The notes under the pieces were generated by a model, which worked only from the letters and a program-made list of their open reading frames with translations, was not told the origin of the DNA and did no database searches. From the NCBI GenBank assembly GCA_005881435.1, contig VBHP01000002.1, positions 15,446 through 59,180 of the forward strand: a stretch of DNA of 43,735 nt, in the 5' to 3' direction. Positions within the stretch are counted from its first letter, which is position 1. Each line of letters opens with the position of its first letter. Of the stretch, positions 30,973-39,455 are shown in pieces. The translations under genes and the position numbers were made by a program. This DNA comes from Chloroflexota bacterium. GTDB taxonomy: Bacteria > Chloroflexota > Limnocylindria > P2-11E > CF-107.

Positions 30973-31701
30973 ATGGTGGAGGACCCGCAGCTCACGCGCG
31001 TTCGCGTGCATGAATCTCGGATTCGCGGGATGTTCGACGCGATCGCGCCCGACTACGACCGGCTGAATCATTCGCTGTCGTTCGGGCAGGACGTGCTGTG
31101 GCGCATCGCCGCGGCGCGACGGGCGCGGCTCGCCGCGGGCGAGATCGGGCTTGATGTCGGCACCGGCACGGGCGATCTCGCGCTCACGCTCCTGCGCCGA
31201 AGCGAGGCGGGTAGCCGCGTGGTCGGCCTCGATCTCGCCGGCGGGATGTTCGACCGTTCGCTCCGGAAGGCCGCTCGTTCCGGGCTACAGGCACGGTTCG
31301 AGGTGGTCCAGGGATCGGCGCTGCACATCCCCGCGCCCGACGGATCGTTCGACCGTGTCGTGTCCGCATTCACGCTGCGCAACGTCGCCGATCTCGGTCG
31401 CGCCTTCCGCGAGATGCGACGCGTGCTTCGTCCAGGAGGGCGGGCGGTGTTGCTCGAGCTCTCGAAGCCGCCCGGCCGGCTGTTCGCGCGTCTCTACCGC
31501 GCCTACTTCTACGGCGTGCTGCCGCGAGCGGCCGCGCTGCTCGGCGGCGACCGCGCCGCCTACGCCTACCTGCCCGAGTCGCTCACCTCGTTCCCCGATG
31601 CCGCTGCACTCGCTGCCGAGATGCGGGCTGCGGGCTTTCACCAGGTGCGGTACACGCTGCTGACTCTTGGGATCGCCGCGCTCCACGAGGGCACACGATG
31701 A
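30973..31701 (+). CDS. menG: Demethylmenaquinone methyltransferase (UbiE/MenG)
   Basis: SAM-dependent C-methyltransferase making menaquinone from demethylmenaquinone, 242 residues. The N-terminal VRGMFDAIAPDYDRLNHSLSFGQDVLWR-like block is the family signature (about residues 14-42). SAM motif I is LDVGTGTGDLALTLL near 58, and motif III region FDRVVSAFTLRNVADLGRAF near 118. The C-terminal signature RYTLLTLGIAALHEG is present. Because the partner gene makes the isoprenoid side chain and no ubiquinone gene is seen, menaquinone is the likely quinone. Its TGA overlaps the ATG of the next gene (ATGA). Confidence 0.95.
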   Translation: MVEDPQLTRVRVHESRIRGMFDAIAPDYDRLNHSLSFGQDVLWRIAAARRARLAAGEIGLDVGTGTGDLALTLLRRSEAGSRVVGLDLAGGMFDRSLRKAARSGLQARFEVVQGSALHIPAPDGSFDRVVSAFTLRNVADLGRAFREMRRVLRPGGRAVLLELSKPPGRLFARLYRAYFYGVLPRAAALLGGDRAAYAYLPESLTSFPDAAALAAEMRAAGFHQVRYTLLTLGIAALHEGTR

Positions 31702-32663
31702 CCACGACGGCAGGCTTTCGGACACTCGTCAGTGCGGAGCTCGATGAGCTCGAGCGCCGCCTGCGCGAGGTCGGCCGGGGCGCGCATCCCACCTTTGCGG
31801 CCGCCGCTTCGCACCTGTTCGGCTCACCGGGCAAGCTGCTGCGCCCGACACTGGTGTTCCTGTCGGCGCGCTTCGGTCCGTCGTATCGCGAAGCGAAGAT
31901 CGTCGATCTTGCCCAATCGCTCGAGCTCGTGCACACCGCGTCACTGGTGCACGACGACATCATCGACGGCTCGCTCACGCGCCGAAATCAGGCCACGGTC
32001 AACGCTCGTTGGGGCGATGAGGTGGCGGTCGTCTCCGGCGACTACCTGTTCGCCAAGGCCTACGCGCTGGCCGCGGTGCTGCCCAAGCCTGAGGTCATCT
32101 CGCTCGTGGCACAGACGGTGTTCGCCCTGTGCGACGGTGAGCTGAACGAGATCACCGGCGAGGCTCGTGTGCCGACCGAACGGGAGTATCTCGAGCGCAT
32201 CGAACTGAAGACGGCGTCGCTCTACGCGGCATGCTGTCAGGGGGCGGCGATGCTCGCGGAGGCGGAGCCGGAGAGCGTCGCGATGCTGGGCGCGTTCGGC
32301 ACGAACTTCGGTCTTGCCTTCCAGATCACCGACGACATCCTCGATCTCGACGGCGACGACGAGACCCTCGGCAAGCACGTGGGACAGGATCTCGAGCGCG
32401 GCATGCTGACGCTGCCGATGATCTACGCCCTCGACGAGCTTGGACCGGGATCCGGATCTCGTTTCCTGGCGCCGCGGAAGTCCTCCGCCGACACGGGTCA
32501 GCTGATGCAGGCGGTCCGGCAGACGCGCGGCCTCGAGCGTGCCCGTCGGAGTGCCGCGGAGTTCCGCGACCGCGCGCTGGCGAGCCTCGAAGCGCTGCCC
32601 CAGCGCCCGGAGCGGGATGCGCTTGGTGAGATCACGTACTTCGCGACGGAGCGCGACCGCTAA
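31698..32663 (+). CDS. Polyprenyl diphosphate synthase (menaquinone side chain)
   Basis: Long-chain trans-isoprenyl diphosphate synthase, 321 residues. The first Asp-rich motif is LVHDDIIDGSLTRRNQATVNARWG near residue 86 and the second is FQITDDILDLDGDDETLGKHVGQDL near 212, followed by the family stretch LERGMLTLPMIYAL. GSPGKLLRPTLVFLSARFG near 43 is the conserved GKxxRP site. Chain length cannot be read from sequence alone. Overlap with ubiE/menG argues for menaquinone assembly, which also matches the NDH-2 elsewhere in this window. It converges with ricT; 21 bases separate them. Confidence 0.95.
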   Translation: MTTTAGFRTLVSAELDELERRLREVGRGAHPTFAAAASHLFGSPGKLLRPTLVFLSARFGPSYREAKIVDLAQSLELVHTASLVHDDIIDGSLTRRNQATVNARWGDEVAVVSGDYLFAKAYALAAVLPKPEVISLVAQTVFALCDGELNEITGEARVPTEREYLERIELKTASLYAACCQGAAMLAEAEPESVAMLGAFGTNFGLAFQITDDILDLDGDDETLGKHVGQDLERGMLTLPMIYALDELGPGSGSRFLAPRKSSADTGQLMQAVRQTRGLERARRSAAEFRDRALASLEALPQRPERDALGEITYFATERDR

Positions 32664-32684
32664 TCCGGCTGCGCCGCTGCACCG

Positions 32685-33695
32685 TTACGCCGTCGCGCTC
32701 GGACCTCCGTCCATCCTGGGGCCGCGCCGCCGCCGGCGACGACGCCGCTGTCCCTCGCCACTTCGGGGCTCCTGTCCGGGCTCCTCGTCGCGACCCGCGA
32801 GGGTGACCACGCCTTTGGTGTGAGCCGGCACGGGATCGAATGTCACGCCGAGCTGGGCGGCGGAGAGCTGCAGCCGACCGCCCTCGGCGACCTCGACGAT
32901 CACCGCTTCTTTCGGAACGTTCGTACCGGCGACCTTGGCGCAGCCGCCGGTGCCGCACGCGCCGGCAGTGCAGCTCGGGAGATGGAATACCTCGCCGACC
33001 TTCGGGAGCTTGCCCTTCACTTCCTGGTACGTCTCGAGCTCATAGATCAGGCAGCACTTGAGGCGTCCGCAGACGCCGGTGAGCTTGGAGAGGTTCAGCG
33101 GCAGATCCTGCTCTTTGGCCATGCGGATGGAGATGTTGGAGAACTTGTCCAGCCATGAGGTGCAGCACAGCGTGCGACCGCACGTGCCCACGCCGCTCAT
33201 GACTTTGGTCTCGTCGCGCGCGCCGATCTGCCGCAGCTCGACGCGCGCCCCGAGCCGCTGCGACAGGTCCCGCACGAGCTCGCGAAAATCCACACGCTCG
33301 GGCGCGGTGAAGAAGATCGTGACGCGCGAACCATCAAAGGCATAGTCCGCGCCCGCGATCTTCATGGTCACGAGACCGCGCTCGATCGCGGCCTCCTTGG
33401 CCACGCGCGCGGCCTCGTCCTCGCGCCGCTTCCACTTGTTCATCTCGAACTGGTCGCCCGCGGTGGCCTTGCGCAGGACGCTGCCCATCACCGGATCGAC
33501 CTGCACCACCGGCGAATCCGTCGGAAGCAGCTGCACCCTGCCGGCGTCGAGGCCGGCATCGGTGCGCACCACGACCCACTCGTTCACGGCGAAGTCGCTG
33601 ACGTCCCCGGGCTCGAAGAAATACATCCGTCCGGCGCGCTGGAACCGCACGCCGACGACGGTACGCGCCTGCGGCGTCTCGGCGGTGTTCAGCAT
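32685..33695 (-). CDS. ricT: PSP1-domain protein RicT
   Basis: PSP1-family protein, 336 residues. In Bacillus the RicT member joins RicA and RicF in a complex that controls RNA processing by RNase Y (family knowledge). The PSP1 core shows the conserved Cys runs GTCGRTLCCTSWLDKF near residue 172 and TGVCGRLKCCLIYELE near 205, the sites that bind [4Fe-4S] clusters in RicAFT. A third Cys group (CTAGACGTGGCAKV, near 245) is extra. The tail is Arg-rich (RRRRRRRRG, near 322), suggesting RNA binding. ATG 33695 overlaps the HolB stop by one base (TGATG), the common holB-ricT order. Confidence 0.93.
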   Translation of the reverse strand: MLNTAETPQARTVVGVRFQRAGRMYFFEPGDVSDFAVNEWVVVRTDAGLDAGRVQLLPTDSPVVQVDPVMGSVLRKATAGDQFEMNKWKRREDEAARVAKEAAIERGLVTMKIAGADYAFDGSRVTIFFTAPERVDFRELVRDLSQRLGARVELRQIGARDETKVMSGVGTCGRTLCCTSWLDKFSNISIRMAKEQDLPLNLSKLTGVCGRLKCCLIYELETYQEVKGKLPKVGEVFHLPSCTAGACGTGGCAKVAGTNVPKEAVIVEVAEGGRLQLSAAQLGVTFDPVPAHTKGVVTLAGRDEEPGQEPRSGEGQRRRRRRRRGPRMDGGPSATA

Positions 33696-34696
33696 CAGGC
33701 GGCCCTTTCGAACTCGGGGGCGTACGGGAGGTCGAGCATCAACAGCTCCAACGCCGTGCGCGCGTTGCTATTGCGGTCGAGGTCGTCGCGCAGACGGGTG
33801 AGCAGGGCGGCGGTCCGCGCCAGGCGCCTGTTGCCGGCGACGGCCGCGAGGCGCGTGGTGCGCTCGACGCGATCGGGATGCAGCGGTGTCACTGCGTTTC
33901 CGACGCAAGCGTCGCGCAGTAGCTCGAGCCAGAGCGTCAAACGCGCCTCCAGGCCGGGACGATCCTTCGCCGCGGCTTGCGCGGCGCGATTCGCGAAGCC
34001 GAAACGGTCGATCAGCCGCATGCCCACAAGGTCAAAGAGCTCGTCGAGCATCGCCAGCCGCCGCGTGCGCTCCGCTTCGTCGGCGGCAAGCACGATCGCT
34101 GCGCCGGGTCGCCCCTGCGCCAGCGGCGCGACCAGATCGGCGAGCTCGGCGTCGGCGGTGCGCTCGAACAAGTACGCCCGAAGGCGCTGCGTCGGCACCG
34201 GCCGCATGGCCAAAGGCTGGCACCGCGAGACGATCGTCTCCTCGATGCCCTGCGGCGTCCGGGTGATGATCAGCAGGACGGCATGGCGCGGCGGTTCCTC
34301 CAGCGTCTTCAGGAGACTGTGCTGCGCGTCAGGAGAGAGCTCCGCGGCGTCGTCGACGATCACGACGCGATACTCACCTTCGAGCGGCTTCAGCGCGAGA
34401 TCGCGCTCCATCTCGCGGACCTGCTCGATCGAGATCCGTTCCTTGTCCGGCGGTCGTTCGATGCTGCGGACGTCCGGGTGCGCACCGCGCTCGATCTTTC
34501 GGCAGGCCAGGCACGTCCCGCAGCCACCGGGCGTGCGGCCGGTCTGGCAGAGCAACGTCTGCGCGATGCGCAGCGCAAAAGTGTGCTTACCGATCGAGCG
34601 CGGGCCGCTGATGAGATAGGCGTGGGAAGCCTCGCCCCGGATGAGCCGCTCCTCGAGCCGCCCGATGAGGCGGGGCTGACCCAACAGCTCCCGCAT
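33695..34696 (-). CDS. holB: DNA polymerase III delta' subunit
   Basis: Clamp-loader subunit, 333 residues. Walker-A-like ISGPRSIGKHTFALRIAQTLL lies near residue 30 (the family often keeps a modified P-loop), with the zinc-binding Cys group CQTGRTPGGCGTCLACRKIE near 51-70. ERISIEQVREMERDLALKPLEGEYRVVIVDDAAEL (near 88) is the usual delta' block, and SLLKTLEEPPRHAVLLIIT carries the SRC-type arginine region downstream (ETIVSRCQPLAMRPVP). It replicates chromosomal DNA with the other Pol III subunits, which are outside the window. It starts 9 bases after a glycosyltransferase gene and shares its stop with ricT. Confidence 0.95.
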   Translation of the reverse strand: MRELLGQPRLIGRLEERLIRGEASHAYLISGPRSIGKHTFALRIAQTLLCQTGRTPGGCGTCLACRKIERGAHPDVRSIERPPDKERISIEQVREMERDLALKPLEGEYRVVIVDDAAELSPDAQHSLLKTLEEPPRHAVLLIITRTPQGIEETIVSRCQPLAMRPVPTQRLRAYLFERTADAELADLVAPLAQGRPGAAIVLAADEAERTRRLAMLDELFDLVGMRLIDRFGFANRAAQAAAKDRPGLEARLTLWLELLRDACVGNAVTPLHPDRVERTTRLAAVAGNRRLARTAALLTRLRDDLDRNSNARTALELLMLDLPYAPEFERAA

Positions 34697-34705
34697 CCGG
34701 TCGCA

Positions 34706-35836
34706 TTATCGGCGAGGCTGGGCTTCGGCGCGTAGCGCGTTTGATCGAGCGGCCTCGTATGCCAGTTCCACCCGCGAGGCCACGGTGGCCCAGGAGTACC
34801 GGGTGGTCGCGCGTTCATATCCGCGCTCGCCGAGCTGGCGCGCGCGCGCGGGATTGTCGAGCAGTTCGAGGATCGCGTCCGCGATAGCCTGGGGGTCCTG
34901 CCGCACGAACAGTCCGCCATCACCGACCACCTCGCGCAGCGCCGGAATGTCGCCGGCGATGACCGGTCGCCGCGCCAGCCAGGCCTCGATGTACGTGAGA
35001 CCGAACGTCTCGTAACGCGAGGGCATGCAGAAGAGCGTGCAGGACGCGTAGGCCTTGAGCTTCGTCTCTTCGTTCGCGATCCCGCGATCGAACCAGCGCG
35101 GATCCCGGGTCGGGACGGCGCGCTCGGTCAGGACGGCGTGCCAGCCGCGCTGGCCGATGATCACGAACCGCGCCTCCGGCCGGTGCCGCCACACGAGACG
35201 AGCGGCACGCGCCAATGCGAGGTAACCCTTGTACGGCTCGCGGCGACCGACGAACAGGATCGTCGCCGGCTCGGGCGTTCCGACCGGAAGGCGCTCGGTC
35301 ACGGGGCCGGAGCCGACGACGTGGACGCGGTCGCGATCGACGCCGTACGTTGCGTACCACGTCCGCTCCCATTCCGTCAGCGCGAGGACGGCGTCGGCGC
35401 GGCGATACCGCGCCAGATCGGCGGGGCTCGTGCCCGCCAACGTTTGCCCCGGGTGGACCAGCGGCGTTTCGACGTACGCCGCCTTGCGCGCACGCGCAAG
35501 GCGTTCGCCGGCCGCGGTGTACTCGCGCGCGATGCAGTGGACGATGTCGACCTCGGTGACACGGTCGTGCAGCGCCCGTTCGTTCAGGAGCGACGTGGGC
35601 AGAAGGCTGTCGACGGCGGCGCCGAGAGGGCCGAGTCGCGTTCGCATCAGCTCGACGCGCGCGTCGCCGTCGCGGAATTCCGTGCCCTCTTCCAGACCGG
35701 CACGTCGCCAGGCGGGCTGCAGCCCGGCGAGCGTGACTTCATGGCCACGAGCGGCGAGCGTCCGCGCCAGCGCGCGAGCGTGCGATTCGGAACCACCGAT
35801 GCGCGAGACGCCTTTTTTCAGGATTAGGACCCGCAC
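34706..35836 (-). CDS. GT4-family glycosyltransferase (second of a pair)
   Basis: GT-B glycosyltransferase of 376 residues. The N-terminal RVLILKKGVSRIGGSESHARALARTLAARGHEV carries the Gly-rich acceptor loop. The donor domain has TILFVGRREPYKGYLALARAARLVWRHRPEARFVIIG near 190 and the motif PSRYETFGLTYIEAWLARRPVIAGDIPALREVVGDGG near 285 (its conserved Glu residues fit GT4 enzymes). It resembles the gene upstream over its whole length, pointing to tandem duplication. Likely products are an extracellular polysaccharide or glycolipid, but donor and acceptor are unknown. It begins at GTG 35836, immediately after the stop of its partner. Confidence 0.9.
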   Translation of the reverse strand: MRVLILKKGVSRIGGSESHARALARTLAARGHEVTLAGLQPAWRRAGLEEGTEFRDGDARVELMRTRLGPLGAAVDSLLPTSLLNERALHDRVTEVDIVHCIAREYTAAGERLARARKAAYVETPLVHPGQTLAGTSPADLARYRRADAVLALTEWERTWYATYGVDRDRVHVVGSGPVTERLPVGTPEPATILFVGRREPYKGYLALARAARLVWRHRPEARFVIIGQRGWHAVLTERAVPTRDPRWFDRGIANEETKLKAYASCTLFCMPSRYETFGLTYIEAWLARRPVIAGDIPALREVVGDGGLFVRQDPQAIADAILELLDNPARARQLGERGYERATTRYSWATVASRVELAYEAARSNALRAEAQPRR

Positions 35837-37036
35837 TCAGGCGGTCGCGCGCTCCAGGGCCTCGCCGCGCTTGTGTTCGACCGCGATCCGGTACGTCGCC
35901 TCGGTGCGATCGAGCGTCGACTCCCAGCTGTAGCGCTGCGCCTTCAGCCTGCCGGCCTTTCCCATGCGCGTGCGTAGTGCGGGGTCGCGCAGAAGTGTGA
36001 GGATCGCCGCCGCGACACGATCGCCGCGTTGCTGCACGCAGAGGCCATCGACCCCGTGCGTGACGATCTCGTGTGAGGTAGGGATGTCGCCGGCGATGAC
36101 CGGTTTCTCGAAGGACCAGGCCTCAAGGAACACGATGCCGAAGCTCTCGTGTATCGACGGCATCGCGAACACGTCGCAGGCCTCGAGCGCGGCTCGCTTG
36201 CTGTCGCTTGAGGCGCTGCCCAGGTCCAGGATCCGCTCGTCGCGATAGCGCGCGAAATCATCGACGAACGTCGAGTACCAACCTTGCACACCGATGAAGA
36301 CAAATCGCGCTTCCGGAAACTCTCGCCACACGAGCTCGGTCGCGTCGAGGAGCTGGATGTAGCCCTTGTAGCGCTCCTTGCGACCGATGAAGAGTACGAG
36401 GGGCGCTTCCGGCGGGATGCGGTGGCGTCGTCGGAACTCGGCCCCCGCGCCCGGCGCCGTCGGGTACGAGGTACTGCCGAGCCCGGTGGTGACGACCCGC
36501 GTGATGTCGAGACCCTCGCGTGCGTACCACCGCCGTTCCCAGTCCGTGAGTGCGCAGATGGCGTCGGCGGCGCTGTAGTTGCGGATGTCGGCCGGTGTGT
36601 CGCCGCCGTGGAACTGGCCGGGATGCGGGATCGGCGTGAGCACGCTAGCTGCGCCCACACGCTGGGCGACCTCGATCGCGGACTCGATGCTCTCGCGGCA
36701 GACGTTGTGTATGACGTCACGATCGCGGGCATAGGGCTCCAGCACGTCCATGCGCATCAGGTCGAGTAAGGCGGTCCAATCGGCGGCGGCGCCGAGGATC
36801 CCACCGCGCGGTCGCACCTGTACTACCTCGACGCCCTTGTCGCGGAAGACGCGATAGCCATCGAACTCCGATGGATGAAAGCGGTCGACGCGGTAGCTCC
36901 GGTCCTGTTGGGGCGGCCACATGCAAGCCACGCGAACGTCGTGGCCGCGGGAGACCAGTCCAGTCGCGAGGTGATATGTGAGGCTCTCCGAACCGCCGAT
37001 CGGTTGGTAGAGCCGCTTCACGAAGAGGATTCGCAC
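35837..37036 (-). CDS. GT4-family glycosyltransferase (first of a pair)
   Basis: GT-B glycosyltransferase, 399 residues. It shares the layout of the gene downstream: RILFVKRLYQPIGGSESLTYHLATGLVSRGHDV at the N-terminus, VLFIGRKERYKGYIQLLDATELVWREFPEARFVFIG near 212, and MPSIHESFGIVFLEAWSFEKPVIAGDIPTSHEIV near 310. Repeated features such as EYTAAG/ESIESAIEV and ALTDWERRWYAREGLD suggest a common ancestor. GTG 37036 has CAAGGGGG just upstream and CATACT 18 bases upstream, so it probably begins the four-gene operon (two GT, HolB, RicT). Substrates unknown. Confidence 0.9.
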   Translation of the reverse strand: MRILFVKRLYQPIGGSESLTYHLATGLVSRGHDVRVACMWPPQQDRSYRVDRFHPSEFDGYRVFRDKGVEVVQVRPRGGILGAAADWTALLDLMRMDVLEPYARDRDVIHNVCRESIESAIEVAQRVGAASVLTPIPHPGQFHGGDTPADIRNYSAADAICALTDWERRWYAREGLDITRVVTTGLGSTSYPTAPGAGAEFRRRHRIPPEAPLVLFIGRKERYKGYIQLLDATELVWREFPEARFVFIGVQGWYSTFVDDFARYRDERILDLGSASSDSKRAALEACDVFAMPSIHESFGIVFLEAWSFEKPVIAGDIPTSHEIVTHGVDGLCVQQRGDRVAAAILTLLRDPALRTRMGKAGRLKAQRYSWESTLDRTEATYRIAVEHKRGEALERATA

Positions 37037-37054
37037 GCAGCCCCCTTGAGCGTC

Positions 37055-37060
37055 AGTATG
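37055..37060 (-). promoter_or_regulatory. -10-like box CATACT before the GT/holB/ricT operon
   Basis: On the minus strand CATACT lies 18 bases before GTG 37036, with CAAGGGGG (37041-37048) in between. This promoter gives a short leader with a ribosome site, unlike the leaderless ones. Confidence 0.5.
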
Positions 37061-37071
37061 CCGGACAACAG

Positions 37072-37099
37072 GGCACCCCCGCCATTTGGCGGGGGTGCC
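37072..37099 (-). terminator. Strong hairpin after the CsbD-like gene
   Basis: GGCACCCCCGCC, an ATTT loop and GGCGGGGGTGCC form a perfect 12-base stem. It ends the CsbD-like transcript 28 bases past its stop and separates it from the glycosyltransferase operon promoter. Confidence 0.8.
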
Positions 37100-37127
37100 T
37101 TCTGCAATGCCGTTGCCTGATGCGAGC

Positions 37128-37325
37128 CTACGGGTTCTTGCGCTCGAGGTCCTCGTTCTCGTTCTCGACGCCCCTCTTCAGGTCGCCGAGGCCTTCGCGG
37201 ACCTTGCCCTTGCCCTGTTCGACCTTGCCCGAGATTTCGGTCGACTTGTCGTCGATGGCCTTGCCCCACTCTTCCTTGGCCTTGCCACCGATCTGCTCGC
37301 CCTTGCCTTTGACCTTGTCTTCCAT
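37128..37325 (-). CDS. CsbD-family stress-response protein
   Basis: A 65-residue, very hydrophilic Lys/Glu/Gly-rich helical protein of the CsbD family. MEDKVKGKGEQIGGKAKEEWGKAIDD begins it and GKVEQGKGKVREGLGDLKRG continues the family repeat of KGK/GK turns. CsbD is a general-stress (sigma-B) protein in Bacillus; its mechanism is unknown. ATG 37325 has GGAGGT 6-7 bases upstream, and a 6-2-6 palindrome lies just ahead. It ends before a strong hairpin, so it is a single-gene transcript. Confidence 0.9.
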   Translation of the reverse strand: MEDKVKGKGEQIGGKAKEEWGKAIDDKSTEISGKVEQGKGKVREGLGDLKRGVENENEDLERKNP

Positions 37326-37344
37326 ACGTGAACCTCCGTCTTTT

Positions 37345-37358
37345 GTGCTTGTAAGCAC
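37345..37358. promoter_or_regulatory. Palindrome GTGCTT-GT-AAGCAC upstream of csbD-like gene
   Basis: A perfect 6-2-6 inverted repeat, 20 bases ahead of the start and adjoining the ribosome site. It could be an operator or the 5' hairpin of the mRNA. Confidence 0.5.
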
Positions 37359-37402
37359 GACGGGAGAGGGAGCAGGAACAATGCCAGGCGAGGAACCGAG
37401 GT

Positions 37403-37933
37403 CTACGAAGCGGTTGCTTCGGTCGCGAGCCCCAAAAACTTGAGCCACGAGCGCTCGGTCTTGAGATAGCTCGAGAACAGATACTGCGGCGTGGAGGGCG
37501 GGCGGAACGGTTCGCGGACGAGTTTCATCCGCGATTCAGAAATCGTCTTTCCACCCTTCCTGTGATTACACGATTTGCACGCCGCGACGACGTTCTCCCA
37601 GACGTGCTGCCCGCCACGATGACGAGGCACGACATGATCGATCGTCAGATCGTGCGCGTGTTTGCCGCAGTACTGACACGTGTAGTCGTCCCGCTGCAGG
37701 ACTTCCTTCCGGGTGAGCTTGACCACCGGCCGGGGTCGCTTGATGTGGTAGGCCAGTCGGATCACGGACGGAGCGGCGAAACGAGAGCGGGCCGAGACGA
37801 TGATGGCGTGGTTGTGCTCGAGGATCTCCGCCTTCTCCTTGCCAAGCAGAACGATCGCCCGCCGCACGTTGCAGACGTTGAGCGGCTGGTAGTCGAGATT
37901 GAGCACCAATACGTTGGCATCGACCGCGCTCAT
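37403..37933 (-). CDS. HNH endonuclease family protein
   Basis: A 176-residue HNH nuclease of the widespread stand-alone type. The N-terminal part [30 protein letters not shown] (about 9-38) is the usual lead, followed by [47 protein letters not shown]. In this region the two CxxC pairs and the H-N-H residues are all present, so it should be active. It is not linked here to a restriction or mobile system. ATG 37933 has TACAAT 10 bases upstream; the divergent pdxS starts only 57 bases away. Confidence 0.92.
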   Translation of the reverse strand: MSAVDANVLVLNLDYQPLNVCNVRRAIVLLGKEKAEILEHNHAIIVSARSRFAAPSVIRLAYHIKRPRPVVKLTRKEVLQRDDYTCQYCGKHAHDLTIDHVVPRHRGGQHVWENVVAACKSCNHRKGGKTISESRMKLVREPFRPPSTPQYLFSSYLKTERSWLKFLGLATEATAS

Positions 37934-37943
37934 AGGTTCTTCG

Positions 37944-37949
37944 ATTGTA
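37944..37949 (-). promoter_or_regulatory. -10-like box TACAAT of the HNH gene
   Basis: On the minus strand TACAAT is followed by 10 bases and ATG 37933, implying a leader of only about 3-4 bases. Confidence 0.55.
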
Positions 37950-37974
37950 GGGGCAGGCGCGTTCGGGGGAGGGC

Positions 37975-37980
37975 TAGAAT
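37975..37980 (+). promoter_or_regulatory. -10-like box TAGAAT of pdxS
   Basis: TAGAAT is followed by 10 bases and ATG 37991. It mirrors the HNH promoter spacing, and the two promoters share the same 57-base gap, so their -35 regions must overlap. Confidence 0.55.
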
Positions 37981-37990
37981 TCGTTTGTCT

Positions 37991-38875
37991 ATGGCTGAAA
38001 CGGGGACCTGGACGCTGAAGAGCGGGCTCGCCCAGATGCTCAAGGGCGGGGTAATCATGGACGTCGTCACCGCGGAGCACGCGAAGATCGCCGAAGAGGC
38101 TGGGGCCTGCGCGGTAATGGCGCTGGAGCGCGTGCCTGCTGACATCCGCGCGGCGGGTGGTGTCGCGCGTATGTCTGATCCCGAGAAGATCCTGGAGATC
38201 ATGTCGGCGGTCACGATCCCGGTGATGGCGAAGTGCCGGATCGGTCATTTCGTCGAGGCGCAGGTGCTCGAATCGCTCGGCGTGGATTACATCGACGAGA
38301 GCGAAGTGCTGACTCCGGCAGACAAGCAATATCACGTCGAGAAGCATCCGTTCCGCGTGCCGTTCGTCTGTGGCGCGCGCGATCTCGGCGAAGCACTCCG
38401 CCGTATCCACGAGGGCGCCGCGATGATCCGAAGCAAGGGCGAAGCCGGGACGGGCGATATCGCCGAGGCCGTGACGCATTTGCGTGCGATAACGTCCGCG
38501 ATCCGCGAGCTTGGCAAGCTCGACGCGCATGCATTGCGGTCGAAGGCTGACGAGTACCGCGTGCCGCTCCAGCTCGTGAAGGATGTCGCCGAGAAGCAGA
38601 AGCTGCCAGTCGCGTTGTTCTGCGCCGGGGGTATCGCGACGCCCGCGGATGCCGCGCTGACGATGCAGCTCGGCGCGGAGGGCAATTTCGTCGGGTCCGG
38701 GATCTTCAAGTCGGAGAATCCCGACAAGGTCGCGCGCGCGATCGTGCAGGCGACCACGCACTTCACCGACGCCAAGCTCATCGCCGAGGTCTCGCGTGGT
38801 CTCGGCATGCCGATGCGCGGCATCGCGCTCGAGGCGATCCCCGAGCGTGAACGGCTCGCAGTCCGCGGCTGGTAA
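37991..38875 (+). CDS. pdxS: Pyridoxal 5'-phosphate synthase subunit PdxS
   Basis: Synthase subunit of the DXP-independent vitamin B6 pathway: makes PLP from ribose-5-phosphate, glyceraldehyde-3-phosphate and ammonia. 294 residues. [37 protein letters not shown] (about 17-53), [13 protein letters not shown] (about 80) with its Lys, and [13 protein letters not shown] near 100 match the family, as does the [13 protein letters not shown] phosphate region near 155. The active dodecamer binds PdxT. It starts at ATG 37991, four bases after the predicted transcript start. The ribose-5-phosphate it uses can be supplied by the pentose-phosphate enzymes in this window. Confidence 0.97.
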   Translation: MAETGTWTLKSGLAQMLKGGVIMDVVTAEHAKIAEEAGACAVMALERVPADIRAAGGVARMSDPEKILEIMSAVTIPVMAKCRIGHFVEAQVLESLGVDYIDESEVLTPADKQYHVEKHPFRVPFVCGARDLGEALRRIHEGAAMIRSKGEAGTGDIAEAVTHLRAITSAIRELGKLDAHALRSKADEYRVPLQLVKDVAEKQKLPVALFCAGGIATPADAALTMQLGAEGNFVGSGIFKSENPDKVARAIVQATTHFTDAKLIAEVSRGLGMPMRGIALEAIPERERLAVRGW

Positions 38876-39455
38876 GCGGCGCCGCGTCGGCGTACTCGGC
38901 CTGCAGGGCGATTTTCAAGAACACCTCGAGGTCCTGCGCGAGATTGACGTCGAGCCCGTGGACGTGCGTCGGCCGGAACACCTCGAGGGTGTCGATGCGC
39001 TCATCATTCCCGGCGGTGAGAGCACGACGATCAGCAAGCTTTCGGATCTCTACGGTCTCACCGAGCCGATTCGCGAACGCGCCCGTCACGGCATGCCGCT
39101 GTGGGGAACGTGCGCTGGCGCGATCTTTCTCGCCACGCGAGTCCCAGGCCGACCCCAAACCATCCTCTCGTTGATGGATATGACCGTCGAGCGCAATGCC
39201 TTTGGCAGACAGGTCGACTCGTTCGAGGCGGATCTCAAAGTGCCGAAGCTCGGCCCGGCACCGTTCCACGCTGTCTTCATCCGAGCCCCCAAGATCACTG
39301 AGGTTGGTAAAGGCGTGAACGTGCTCTCGCGTCTTGATGACGGGACCATCGTCGCGGCGCAGCAGGGAACGTTGTTGGCGACCTCGTTCCACCCGGAGCT
39401 CACGCCAGATCGCCGATTTCATCGCTACCTCGTCGACCTCATTGATCGTTCGTGA
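38847..39455 (+). CDS. pdxT: Pyridoxal 5'-phosphate synthase glutaminase PdxT
   Basis: Class I glutaminase that releases ammonia for PdxS, 202 residues. [17 protein letters not shown] at residues 14-30 is the family start, followed by [19 protein letters not shown] near 50. The nucleophile is Cys in [13 protein letters not shown] near 90, and the His-Glu pair is in [15 protein letters not shown] near 180. The GTG start overlaps the end of pdxS by 29 bases; the overlap indicates tight coupling of the 1:1 complex. GTGA joins its stop to the next gene. Confidence 0.96.
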   Translation: MNGSQSAAGKRRRVGVLGLQGDFQEHLEVLREIDVEPVDVRRPEHLEGVDALIIPGGESTTISKLSDLYGLTEPIRERARHGMPLWGTCAGAIFLATRVPGRPQTILSLMDMTVERNAFGRQVDSFEADLKVPKLGPAPFHAVFIRAPKITEVGKGVNVLSRLDDGTIVAAQQGTLLATSFHPELTPDRRFHRYLVDLIDRS

